Origin: Aureispira sp.
GTDB lineage: Bacteria; Bacteroidota; Bacteroidia; Chitinophagales; Saprospiraceae
DNA length: 39,332 nucleotides
NCBI GenBank assembly: GCA_024222455.1
Contig: JAAEPD010000124.1
Coordinates: forward strand, 1 to 39,332
Reading direction: 5' to 3'
In this document: positions 1-7,585 of the stretch, one piece after another
Position numbering within the stretch: the first letter of the stretch is position 1
Layout of the letters: every line of letters begins with the position of its first letter
Program-made: the position numbers and the translations under genes
The notes under the pieces: model-generated
Seen by the model: only the letters and a program-made list of their open reading frames with translations
Databases searched by the model: none
Told to the model about the DNA's origin: nothing

Positions 1-62
1 GGTGAAAAATGTAATTTTTTTTTAAAAAAATATGTGAAGTAAAATTTTTTTTAGTCTTATAA

Positions 63-92
63 TTGTTAAAAAATAGAGAGAATTTATATTTG
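63..92 (+). promoter_or_regulatory. Bacteroidota-type promoter for the ankyrin/thioredoxin gene
   Basis: TTG at 63-65, a 19-nt spacer, then TATATTTG at 85-92, an exact match to the TAnnTTTG -7 element used by the main sigma factor of Bacteroidota. A transcript starting near 98-100 would have a leader of about 55 nt to the ATG at 155, which supports that ATG as the original start. Promoter activity is inferred. Confidence 0.55.
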
Positions 93-108
93 GCATTATT
101 TTAAATAC

Positions 109-1212
109 TTGTTCAATGTATTTTTTGTTTTTTTAATACAAACACCTAATCGCTATGAAGTATTTAGTTATGATAACTTATCTGTTTTTTGCAATAGGGC
201 AGTAGATATTAATGAGGGAGGAGAACATGGTTGGACGCCTCTACACTCTGCTATTATTTCGGATTATTGTGGAGCAGAAGGACTACAACGTTTGATAGAT
301 AAAGGTGCTGATGTTAATGTATATGTAGGAGGCACTACTCCGCTTTCTTGGGCCTTGAACCATAAGGTTAATGATAAGTTTTTGACATTAATGAATGCTG
401 GAGCAGATATTGATAAAGAGGTTGATTATGCAGGAGGTATGGGAGATGGACCTTGCTCTATATTAGATGTAGCACTCTATTCAGGAAATAATTATATAGC
501 TCGTTTGCTAATAGAAAAAGGGGCGGATCTTGATAGTCGTACTTCCTATGGCTATTCTAGATTGCACTGGTGTGCTATGGGGGGAAATAGAAGTATGGCT
601 TACTTTTTCATGAAAAAAGGATTTGATCCTAATGAAAAGGGAAAAAATGGTAGTACCCCACTATCTGTGGCTAAGCGACACCCTGAGCAAAATGCAGCAG
701 TTATAGAGGTATTGGAATCAGGATATTTATCTAAGGCTGAAGCTGATTTTTATGCTTTAGTAGAGACAGAGGAGTATCAAGATTTGGATATTGTAAGTTA
801 TAAGGGACAAAATTTTAAGACTAAAAACATAAAAGGTGGTTCATTTAGTTTAGATGGTTATAAAGGTAAGATACTCTTTTTGAATATTTGGGGAACTTGG
901 TGTCCTCCTTGTGTGCGAGAAATGCCTTCTATGCAGAAACTTTATGAGCATATGGAGGGTAAAGATTTTGCGATGCTGGCTTCTTCTTATGAGGATGATT
1001 TTGATAGGATTAAACGTTTTATTGATGATCGTGGATTTACTTTTGATGTAGCTCATGATGAGGATCAATCTTTGGTAGAAGCTTATCCAAGTGTAATGCC
1101 TACGAGTTATATTATAGATAAAAAAGGTAATGTATTGGCTAAAGTTGATGGAAGTATGGATTGGTCTGAAGAGAAGTATCTTAAATTGTTTGATTTTTTA
1201 GTAAAAATGTAG
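109..1212 (+). CDS. Ankyrin-repeat protein with C-terminal TlpA-like thioredoxin domain; N-terminus apparently frameshifted
   Basis: The open frame can only begin at a TTG (109). It runs through four to five ankyrin repeats (about 215-720 nt; units ending in GADVN, GADID, GADLD) and then a TlpA/ResA-type thioredoxin fold. Its active site is WCPPC, coded at 898-912, and the cis-proline motif MPTSY is near 1098-1110. TlpA-type proteins are normally exported thiol-disulfide reductases acting in the periplasm. The in-frame N-terminus is not a signal peptide, but an ATG at 155 in the +1 frame encodes MKYLVMITYLFFAIGQ, a typical signal peptide, before hitting a stop at 203. One inserted base in T6 (185-190) or in GGG (197-199) would join it to the ankyrin part. 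The gene is therefore probably a recent frameshift or a sequencing error. The domain calls are firm; the ankyrin-TlpA fusion is unusual. Confidence 0.8.
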   Translation: MFNVFFVFLIQTPNRYEVFSYDNLSVFCNRAVDINEGGEHGWTPLHSAIISDYCGAEGLQRLIDKGADVNVYVGGTTPLSWALNHKVNDKFLTLMNAGADIDKEVDYAGGMGDGPCSILDVALYSGNNYIARLLIEKGADLDSRTSYGYSRLHWCAMGGNRSMAYFFMKKGFDPNEKGKNGSTPLSVAKRHPEQNAAVIEVLESGYLSKAEADFYALVETEEYQDLDIVSYKGQNFKTKNIKGGSFSLDGYKGKILFLNIWGTWCPPCVREMPSMQKLYEHMEGKDFAMLASSYEDDFDRIKRFIDDRGFTFDVAHDEDQSLVEAYPSVMPTSYIIDKKGNVLAKVDGSMDWSEEKYLKLFDFLVKM

Positions 1213-1240
1213 TTTTAGGAAGATATTATAATAGGATGAA

Positions 1241-1263
1241 GCCACCTTTGGGTGGCTTTTTTT
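1241..1263 (+). terminator. Rho-independent terminator of the ankyrin/thioredoxin gene
   Basis: GCCACC (1241-1246), loop TTTG, GGTGGC (1251-1256), then a run of seven T. It lies 28 nt after the stop codon. Confidence 0.85.
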
Positions 1264-1532
1264 ATGCCTAGACTTATTTTTTTGCACTTATTTTTGAATA
1301 AAAAATAGCGATTGGAATTTAACTGAGTTTTGTTTGTAGGTTGTTGGTTTTTATGGCTTTAGGGTATTTTTTTTTTGTTTTTTATACTTTCGTTCTTTAA
1401 TAATTGCCAAAAATAGGGATTTCTTTTAGTTGTAGTTCACCTAAATTTGAAACTGTAAAACAAACGCATTGTACCCAAAACTAAAAGATGTGTTTGAACG
1501 ATTGATTACCCTTTCAAAATACAAAAGGAACT
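1264..1532 (+). promoter_or_regulatory. Intergenic region with candidate -7 element at 1442-1449
   Basis: This stretch is non-coding and rich in T runs. TAAATTTG at 1442-1449 matches the TAnnTTTG consensus and would leave a leader of about 75 nt before the ATG at 1533. No well-spaced -33 TTG was found, so the call is tentative. Nothing else is recognisable. Confidence 0.35.
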
Positions 1533-1892
1533 ATGGCTACTGAAACAGTAAGTAAAGAACAATTAGAACAACTCAAAAAATTATATACTACTTCTAAGGA
1601 GTGGTTGGCTATGATCAAGTCAAATGAGGCAACTCTTCCTGCTGCTTATAAGGCTAAGGTGGAAAAGCGTTTGGCTAAAATTAATACGATTTGCAAGTTG
1701 GCTGCTAAGGCTTATAAGGTGCAGAAACCTAATGTAACAGAAAAAGAGGATAAGAGCTTTTTAGATAAGGTGGTAGATACTGTTGTGCCTGAGGATGTAC
1801 AGGAAAAAATTCGTGAAAAAATAGATGCTATCTTAAGGAATAAATTAACGTCTTTGATGAGCAAGATTAATAGCTTAACACCCAAAAAATAA
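1533..1892 (+). CDS. Hypothetical small helical protein (119 aa)
   Basis: I do not recognise this protein. It has no signal peptide or membrane segment, is rich in Lys and Glu, and appears entirely alpha-helical with heptad-like leucine spacing (EQLEQLKKLYTTSKEWL near the N-terminus). A short acidic hinge (about residues 74-80) is followed by a second helical segment. The gene sits 27 nt upstream of the 507-aa gene on the same strand, so the two are probably co-transcribed and may act together. The reading frame is well supported by codon use like its neighbours and by an A-rich leader before the ATG. Confidence 0.7.
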   Translation: MATETVSKEQLEQLKKLYTTSKEWLAMIKSNEATLPAAYKAKVEKRLAKINTICKLAAKAYKVQKPNVTEKEDKSFLDKVVDTVVPEDVQEKIREKIDAILRNKLTSLMSKINSLTPKK

Positions 1893-1919
1893 ATCTTAAA
1901 AATCATAAACCTATATATA

Positions 1920-3443
1920 ATGGAAGAAATATTAAACGAACTACTTGACGAAAAGAAAATCAAAGAAGTATATGATAATCTTGACAATTATGATATTAAC
2001 GATTTAAGGACTTTACGTAAAGAATTAGAATACTTAGTTTCTGACGAGGTGAAAGAAGCTTATCCAAAATTTAATTTAGAAGATAGTGAACGGTTTATGC
2101 CTGTTGCTAACTTGTACCAAGCTATACAAAAAGAAGGTGTTGAAAGGCAAGGTGAGCTAGACATTATGTGGAAAGAAGAGACTTTAAATTTGAATGACAT
2201 TATTCAAAATATTGAGAGAATTGCAAAAGTTATTGCACCTTATATACCCTTAAATAGTGCAGAAGTTTCTATAAGTGAAAGTAAAAGAGAAGAATACAAG
2301 ATAGTTAGAGATGCTTGCAAGGAGTTTTTAGAAGAACGAGTAGTCTTTCTAAATATATTTGATAATTCTATTGTGCCTTCAATAAAAAAGGATAAAACAT
2401 ATAAAAAGGTAGCTAAAGAGATTAGAGGTAAGAGGGATGAGTTTATTGCAACACTAAGACTTGCAGAGAAGCATATAGAAGGAGGAACACCTCTTGATCA
2501 TTTGGAGGAATATAATGATGATAAAGAAGTTTTAGAGATTTTTGAAATGGATCCTAATCCTAAAAAAACGAAAGATATTGATGCCCCTGATTTTTCTATG
2601 AAAGCAATTAATCATAAAGATGCTAAGAATAAATTTAATCAAGGTATTATAAATTGGGCTGGAAATTTAAGAGATAGTTTGAATTATCTTCATGATGAAT
2701 ATAGTAGAGCAGAAAAACCACCAAAGCTGAGTGTTGCTGACTTTGTAGATGTTTTAGCTCTTATACCTAAAGTAGGTGTTTATATAGCTGCTGCTAAGAC
2801 TGTTTATACAACAATAGCTACAATGTTTGAGAAATTAAAGACTTCTTCTGCAACTAATATATCTGATCTGCATCGTATGTGGGAAACTAAATTAAAAGAG
2901 TATATCCAAAAACAAGATTATTCAGATGAATATGAAGCATTCAAGCAAGATTTTGAAAAAAAATATACTGAAAAGTATACGTTAGAAAATGTAGAAAAAG
3001 AAATTCTCTTATTTCTTCAGCAACTACCAGTAGATGAAATTAGACAAAACTTGGTAGGAACACTACTTAATAGTTTAGAAGATTCACTAGATACAGATGA
3101 TTATGCAGGGGTAGCAGAAGTTGACTTACTTTTTGTTATTAATGATAAATTCAAAGTCCCAAGTGGAAGTATTGGCCAAATTGATGATGCTGATGAAAAA
3201 TTAATAGAAGCTATGAAAGTAGCTTTTGAAGGTAAAAGAGTAATTGACTTACCTATACCTATTATTATTACTGTTACCAGTACACAAAGAGGTGGCGAAG
3301 TCTGTCAATTGAAAAGAACTTCAAAAAAACCAGGAAGTTTAGACTTTAAAGTAATTAGTGGGAAAAAAATCTACTTAGAACGTTTTATAAGAGGCAAAGC
3401 GTATGACTTATTAAAAGTAAAAGATTTAGTGTTTGATGACTAA
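1920..3443 (+). CDS. Hypothetical cytosolic protein (507 aa)
   Basis: I cannot assign a family. The protein has no signal peptide. The first 240 residues are charged and helical. A conspicuous hydrophobic segment, VLALIPKVGVYIAAAKTVYT, lies around residues 278-297 and could be a buried helix or a membrane-inserting hairpin. A further charged helical stretch follows, and then a C-terminal part rich in beta-forming residues (IIITVTSTQRGGEVCQLKRT). It probably forms an operon with the upstream 119-aa gene and ends at a strong hairpin terminator. A single central hydrophobic helix in an otherwise soluble protein occurs in some toxin or effector proteins, but that is only a possibility here. Confidence 0.7.
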   Translation: MEEILNELLDEKKIKEVYDNLDNYDINDLRTLRKELEYLVSDEVKEAYPKFNLEDSERFMPVANLYQAIQKEGVERQGELDIMWKEETLNLNDIIQNIERIAKVIAPYIPLNSAEVSISESKREEYKIVRDACKEFLEERVVFLNIFDNSIVPSIKKDKTYKKVAKEIRGKRDEFIATLRLAEKHIEGGTPLDHLEEYNDDKEVLEIFEMDPNPKKTKDIDAPDFSMKAINHKDAKNKFNQGIINWAGNLRDSLNYLHDEYSRAEKPPKLSVADFVDVLALIPKVGVYIAAAKTVYTTIATMFEKLKTSSATNISDLHRMWETKLKEYIQKQDYSDEYEAFKQDFEKKYTEKYTLENVEKEILLFLQQLPVDEIRQNLVGTLLNSLEDSLDTDDYAGVAEVDLLFVINDKFKVPSGSIGQIDDADEKLIEAMKVAFEGKRVIDLPIPIIITVTSTQRGGEVCQLKRTSKKPGSLDFKVISGKKIYLERFIRGKAYDLLKVKDLVFDD

Positions 3444-3481
3444 AAAATAACCATAACTTTTTAATACACCCAATCAACCGA

Positions 3482-3508
3482 GGGCAGCTTTAGGGCTGTC
3501 CTTTTTTT
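3482..3508 (+). terminator. Rho-independent terminator of the 1533-3443 operon
   Basis: GGGCAGC (3482-3488), loop TTTAG, GCTGTCC (3494-3500) with one G-U pair, then seven T. It overlaps the last codons of the convergent minus-strand gene that ends at 3490. Confidence 0.8.
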
Positions 3509-4953
3509 ATATTCTCTATCCACTTATCTAAATCAAAATACTGAAAGCCATAAGCCTCATAAGGATCGTCTCGAAGTACTTGGATTTGGTCAGCAAAGTT
3601 AGCCCACTGCACAGGATTGGTAGCTAGAACTTCTAGAATAAGCTGCTCATATTTATGTACTGTTGTAGCACCTTCTAAGAATTCTTGATACTGCATAATA
3701 GTTTGCTTTAAGAGGTCTGACTTTTGTAGAGAATAAGCAGCAATAGCTAGTAGTATAAAACCAAAGCGTTGCAAGTCTTGCTGTACCTCGGAGGCTTTGA
3801 TTTGAGTAAGCTTTTGAGCATACTCCAACGCCTTAGAATATTGTTGAGCCTGTATGTATAAATGTGTTATGTTATACAAGATCAAACGTTGTTCAGAGTT
3901 ATGCAAAAGGTCTTCATAAACCATTTTATCTTCCTCATAAGATTCTACAAAAGCATCAAGCTGATTAAACTCCTGAGTAAGCTCTATTAAGGATAGCTGA
4001 TATAGGCTATATCGTTCAAATTTAGAGATTTGTAAGTTGAGTGTAGTTGGTTCAAAATCATAGAGTTTTCCTATCCATTTTTTGAGCTCAGGAATCCTTC
4101 TAGATCTATAGAGGTGGTTGATATGTGTACATATACTTGCCCAATAATAGGTAGGTTGCTCCCCAATTATCTCAGGCTTATTCTCCCATAGTTGCATTAC
4201 TTGCTGACTCACCTCAAATGGTTTTTCGGTATCTCCAGATAGTGTAGCAAAAGTTGCTTGTATTGCCCAAAAACTTCGCTTTGCTTTAGTGCTTAATGCT
4301 TGATTTATATTTTGCAAAAGTGGCTGGTCTAGAAGCTTAGAGAACCTTTTTTGATCCTCTTTTGATGCAAAGTTGCTGTGTTGGCGCAAGTAGGCATAAA
4401 ACTGATCGTAAAGGTTGGTATAAAAGTTTTGATTCTCTATTTTTTTGAGCACCTCTGATATTTCTTGATCTATAGCACTCTTTTTTGTTGTTGAATTTTC
4501 AAAGGTATGCATCCCAAATAGGTTGCGCTCCAATTCCAAAAATTCTAGCAACATTGGAAATGCTTCAATTTGATATGCTGCCTTTTTGGCTTTAGCAACA
4601 TGCTTAGATGCTTCATAGTAAAGCATTCGATCGATCAGAATCGAAATCTCTGATTTGAGTTGCGTAATTTGGTGTGATATCAAGTACTTTGCATGATAAG
4701 CTTTTAGGCCCTTGAGTATAGTATCAAATAGGTATTTTTTGGTGACAGCAAAGTGTTTGACAAAATTTTCCGATTTGAATTTTTTGAGCAGCTTTGCCTC
4801 ATCATAGACCTTTTGTTTGTCAATGGCATTAAAGATTTTTACGTAGTTGTTTTCCCCCTTACGGGAATGGATAGCCGTAAACTTCTTGAAAAAGCCTTTT
4901 TCTGACTTTGACATAGATCGAATGAGTTGAAAAAGCTTATTTTCTTTGGCCAT
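3490..4953 (-). CDS. Tandem paralogue B: helical-repeat protein with SMSKSEKGFFKK motif (487 aa)
   Basis: This is an all-helical, TPR/solenoid-like protein with no signal peptide or catalytic motif that I can identify. The N-terminal 80 residues hold the most conserved block: SMSKSEKGFFKKF near residues 13-25, then a KIFNAIDKQKVYDEAKLLKKF stretch and FAVTKKYLFDTIL. This block is shared almost word for word with the protein encoded just upstream. The rest shows aromatic/leucine periodicity typical of helical hairpins and ends in YGFQYFDLDKWI, again matching its paralogue. The two genes are 17 nt apart and surely co-transcribed. From memory, related uncharacterised proteins are common in Saprospiria-type genomes; the function is unknown. 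Confidence 0.75.
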   Translation of the reverse strand: MAKENKLFQLIRSMSKSEKGFFKKFTAIHSRKGENNYVKIFNAIDKQKVYDEAKLLKKFKSENFVKHFAVTKKYLFDTILKGLKAYHAKYLISHQITQLKSEISILIDRMLYYEASKHVAKAKKAAYQIEAFPMLLEFLELERNLFGMHTFENSTTKKSAIDQEISEVLKKIENQNFYTNLYDQFYAYLRQHSNFASKEDQKRFSKLLDQPLLQNINQALSTKAKRSFWAIQATFATLSGDTEKPFEVSQQVMQLWENKPEIIGEQPTYYWASICTHINHLYRSRRIPELKKWIGKLYDFEPTTLNLQISKFERYSLYQLSLIELTQEFNQLDAFVESYEEDKMVYEDLLHNSEQRLILYNITHLYIQAQQYSKALEYAQKLTQIKASEVQQDLQRFGFILLAIAAYSLQKSDLLKQTIMQYQEFLEGATTVHKYEQLILEVLATNPVQWANFADQIQVLRDDPYEAYGFQYFDLDKWIENIKKGQP

Positions 4954-4970
4954 AATTCAAATGCACTAAG

Positions 4971-6491
4971 TTAGACTTGCTCTTGGTAGATATCTACCAT
5001 TGATTTTTTTTGGATTTTAGATTGAATCCAACAATGTGCGTCAAAATACTGAAAAGCCCCTTTTTCTGCAACATCTTCCTTAAAAGATGTAAATTCTGTT
5101 AGATATTTTTGGTATAATTCTTTTGAATTATAGGTGAAATATAAATCATCCGCTTTACCCAATAAACGCAATAACAGTTGTTCGAAATTGTGGTAGACAG
5201 AACGTTTTTTTAGGAAACGTCTTACTGATTGTATGACAGAAGGTAATAGTGTCAAGTTCCCTAATTCGAAGTGAATGATGGCATTAAATAATCGCCCAAA
5301 CCGTTGTAAATCCCAATAGTCTTTAGTTGTAGGGAGGTCTATGAGTTGTAGGTTCCAGTCTAACGCTTTTTCGAATTGCCCCGAAATAACATAAGCATAC
5401 ATCACATTATACAATAAAAAACGATGCTCACTGACTTGTACTTGAGTTGCATGTTGTTCTATAAAAAGTTGTACAGCCTCTGCAATTTTGTCCAATTCAC
5501 TATAATCATTGGCTAAATTCATGTAATAAAGCTCATGGATAAATATACGACGAGCTTTCAAAATTTGTTGGGAAGGGGTGTCAAATCGAATCTCCTTTAG
5601 TTTTTTTAGTTCTTCCCCATACCTTTCTGCTTCCCCATTTTGGTATATCTTATTAAGGTAATTACACAGATTATTAAAATAGTGTAAAGGTCGTTCCTTC
5701 TTTAAGGCAGGACGAGCATCCCAAGCTGCTGTTATTTTGGATTGTATTCGAACGCTTTCTTTCGTATTTCCTAATGCTTTTAGAAATAGCTGATGAGCAC
5801 CCCAATAGCAAATTTGCGCTCGTAGAGTCGTTGCTCTACTATCATCAGCATACAAAGGATTTGCTAATAACTCCTCAAATTCTTGTTTGGTAGCTTCATC
5901 TCTAATAAAAACTTGTTGCCGAAGTTTACCATGTATATACTCTATATTTCGGATATAAAAATATAGGTCTTTGAGTTCTTGAAGAATTTTTTTACGCTCA
6001 GCATTTATGTGTTTTTTTCGTTTTGTATGGTCTTTAGGATAATAGACTCCAACAACCTTTCGCTCTAGTTCTAGCAAATCTAATAAGGCAGATAAATATT
6101 CTACATCATAGGCCAATTTTTTGGCTTTTTTGATGTAACGCAGGGCCTCTTTGTACAAAGAACGTTGGACCAACAGTTCTGCATCTGTTTTGAGTTCGTC
6201 AATTTTATTATAAGAATTGCTATCTAGCTCAAATGCTCTGATATTGCGTAGAACACTATCAAATAGATATTTTTTAGTAACTGCAAACTGTTTAACAAAG
6301 GTTTCTTTTCTAAATTTTTTGAGTAGTTGCTCCTCATCATATTGCTCCTGCTTGCTAATAGCATCAAACAACTTCAAATAGTTTAGGCCACCCTTCGAGC
6401 TATAGGTATTTGATTGCTTCTTGAAAAATCCTTTTTCGGATTTGCTCATAGATTGAATCAGTGTATGCAATTTGTCTGTTGTTGGGTTCAT
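4971..6491 (-). CDS. Tandem paralogue A: helical-repeat protein with SMSKSEKGFFKK motif (506 aa)
   Basis: This is the first gene of a two-gene minus-strand operon and a paralogue of the gene downstream. Shared features are SMSKSEKGFFKK (about residues 14-25), a KLFDAISKQEQYDEEQLLKKFR block, FAVTKKYLFDSVLR, and a C-terminal GAFQYFDAHCWI. Between these, the sequence is diverged helical repeats. There is no export signal and no membrane segment. Conservation is concentrated at both ends, which suggests a scaffold whose ends carry the function while the solenoid has been free to change its binding surface. The start codon follows a non-coding region of about 450 nt that holds its promoter and, on the other strand, that of the next operon. 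Confidence 0.75.
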   Translation of the reverse strand: MNPTTDKLHTLIQSMSKSEKGFFKKQSNTYSSKGGLNYLKLFDAISKQEQYDEEQLLKKFRKETFVKQFAVTKKYLFDSVLRNIRAFELDSNSYNKIDELKTDAELLVQRSLYKEALRYIKKAKKLAYDVEYLSALLDLLELERKVVGVYYPKDHTKRKKHINAERKKILQELKDLYFYIRNIEYIHGKLRQQVFIRDEATKQEFEELLANPLYADDSRATTLRAQICYWGAHQLFLKALGNTKESVRIQSKITAAWDARPALKKERPLHYFNNLCNYLNKIYQNGEAERYGEELKKLKEIRFDTPSQQILKARRIFIHELYYMNLANDYSELDKIAEAVQLFIEQHATQVQVSEHRFLLYNVMYAYVISGQFEKALDWNLQLIDLPTTKDYWDLQRFGRLFNAIIHFELGNLTLLPSVIQSVRRFLKKRSVYHNFEQLLLRLLGKADDLYFTYNSKELYQKYLTEFTSFKEDVAEKGAFQYFDAHCWIQSKIQKKSMVDIYQEQV

Positions 6492-6942
6492 AGCATTGGG
6501 TCAAATGGGTAGCATCAATTTCATTAAAAATACAGCTAAGTTTTTAGTAATCAAAATGATTTTTAAAAATAGTGGGCTATTGCATTAGTCAATATGTATA
6601 GGTTTTAAGGGCTGTTTTGATCAAGAAATTAGTTTTATTGAATAAAAAAAGATTAAAAAATAGCTATCAAAACTTAAAAAATGAAAGCAGGTAAGCTTTT
6701 GATTTGTAGGTATTTAGGTTGATTTTTTGCAGCTAAAAATGCAATTATAATTTTAAAAAAATTGATTTTCTTGCAAAATAGGGAAGATCCTTTCCTCTAG
6801 ATTTGTAATGTCAGCGGTTATAACGCTTTTTAGTTAAAACTCAGAATAGCATTACCCAATCTTAAACTTTGCTAAGAGGAGGTTAGCAGCCTCCTCGCTT
6901 TTGAGCAAAAAAACAATTATCAACCTATAAACAATTAAAACA
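6492..6942 (+). promoter_or_regulatory. Divergent intergenic region: -7 element and leader hairpin ahead of the 6943 gene
   Basis: There is no gene in this stretch. TAGATTTG at 6798-6805 matches TAnnTTTG and would start a leader of about 130 nt. Inside that leader, GAGGAGG (6876-6882) and CCTCCTC (6890-6896) form a GC-rich hairpin with a 7-nt loop, followed by GCTTTTG, 46 nt before the ATG. It could be a leaky terminator/attenuator or an mRNA-stabilising leader structure. The first 250 nt (6492-6740) are A/T-rich and should hold the minus-strand promoter, but no clear element was found. Confidence 0.5.
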
Positions 6943-7527
6943 ATGGCTATCAAGAACAAAGTAAAAGCAGAACAGTATGGAGACGATGCAAAGAAACCTA
7001 TTGCTTACCCTAAAGTAAAACAACTTGCATTTTCTGCAATCAAAGATTTAAAGAAAAAAGGAGAAGGTGCCAAAACTAAATTCTTTGTAAAAAAGGATCA
7101 TTTCAAAAACACAAAAGGTAAAGTAGAAGGACATTTTGTAGCAATCGGAGATTCTGCAGCATTGGAGAAAAAGTTTAAGAAAGAAAAGACATCGACAGAG
7201 GCTGCATATGGAAATGTATTCGTGAAAAATATAGCAGGAAAAGAAACAGTTCATTTTGAGTATGTATCTGGACAGGGGAAATTGAAAAAACCTGCCGATT
7301 GGAAGGCAATGATCAAAACGATCAAAAAGGTATTGAAATCTGATTGTGTATTTGTAGTAGATGGTCAAACTGTGAAGGAAGATGCACCTAAAGATGAAAA
7401 TGTTGCAAAATCAGAAACTAAAACAAATACAAGTCCTGAGTGGAAAGCCCAAAAAGCTAAGATCAAAGACAAGATGTCGCACATGAAAGCACAGCTAGAA
7501 AAATTAGCTACTAAGCTGAATGTTTAG
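6943..7527 (+). CDS. Hypothetical lysine-rich protein (194 aa)
   Basis: I do not recognise a family. The protein is strongly basic (lysines throughout) with no signal peptide. Residues about 1-145 look like a mixed alpha/beta domain with several short hydrophobic strands (KTKFFVKKDHF, GHFVAIGD, VHFEYVSG, CVFVVDGQ). A polar linker (about 146-165) and a final helix of about 30 residues (EWKAQKAKIKDKMSHMKAQL) follow. It precedes the 687-aa gene by 58 nt on the same strand, probably in one operon. The high basicity would fit nucleic-acid or acidic-partner binding; the neighbour has a long acidic/basic linker. This is inference only. Confidence 0.7.
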   Translation: MAIKNKVKAEQYGDDAKKPIAYPKVKQLAFSAIKDLKKKGEGAKTKFFVKKDHFKNTKGKVEGHFVAIGDSAALEKKFKKEKTSTEAAYGNVFVKNIAGKETVHFEYVSGQGKLKKPADWKAMIKTIKKVLKSDCVFVVDGQTVKEDAPKDENVAKSETKTNTSPEWKAQKAKIKDKMSHMKAQLEKLATKLNV

Positions 7528-7585
7528 ATCTTAATTTTTACCCTAATTTTTTCTTTTTTAACAATTCAAATATCATATAAATATT

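Noticed and set aside
1-60. Runs of A and T at the left end
   Set aside because: Ordinary AT-rich intergenic sequence; no repeat unit or ORF.
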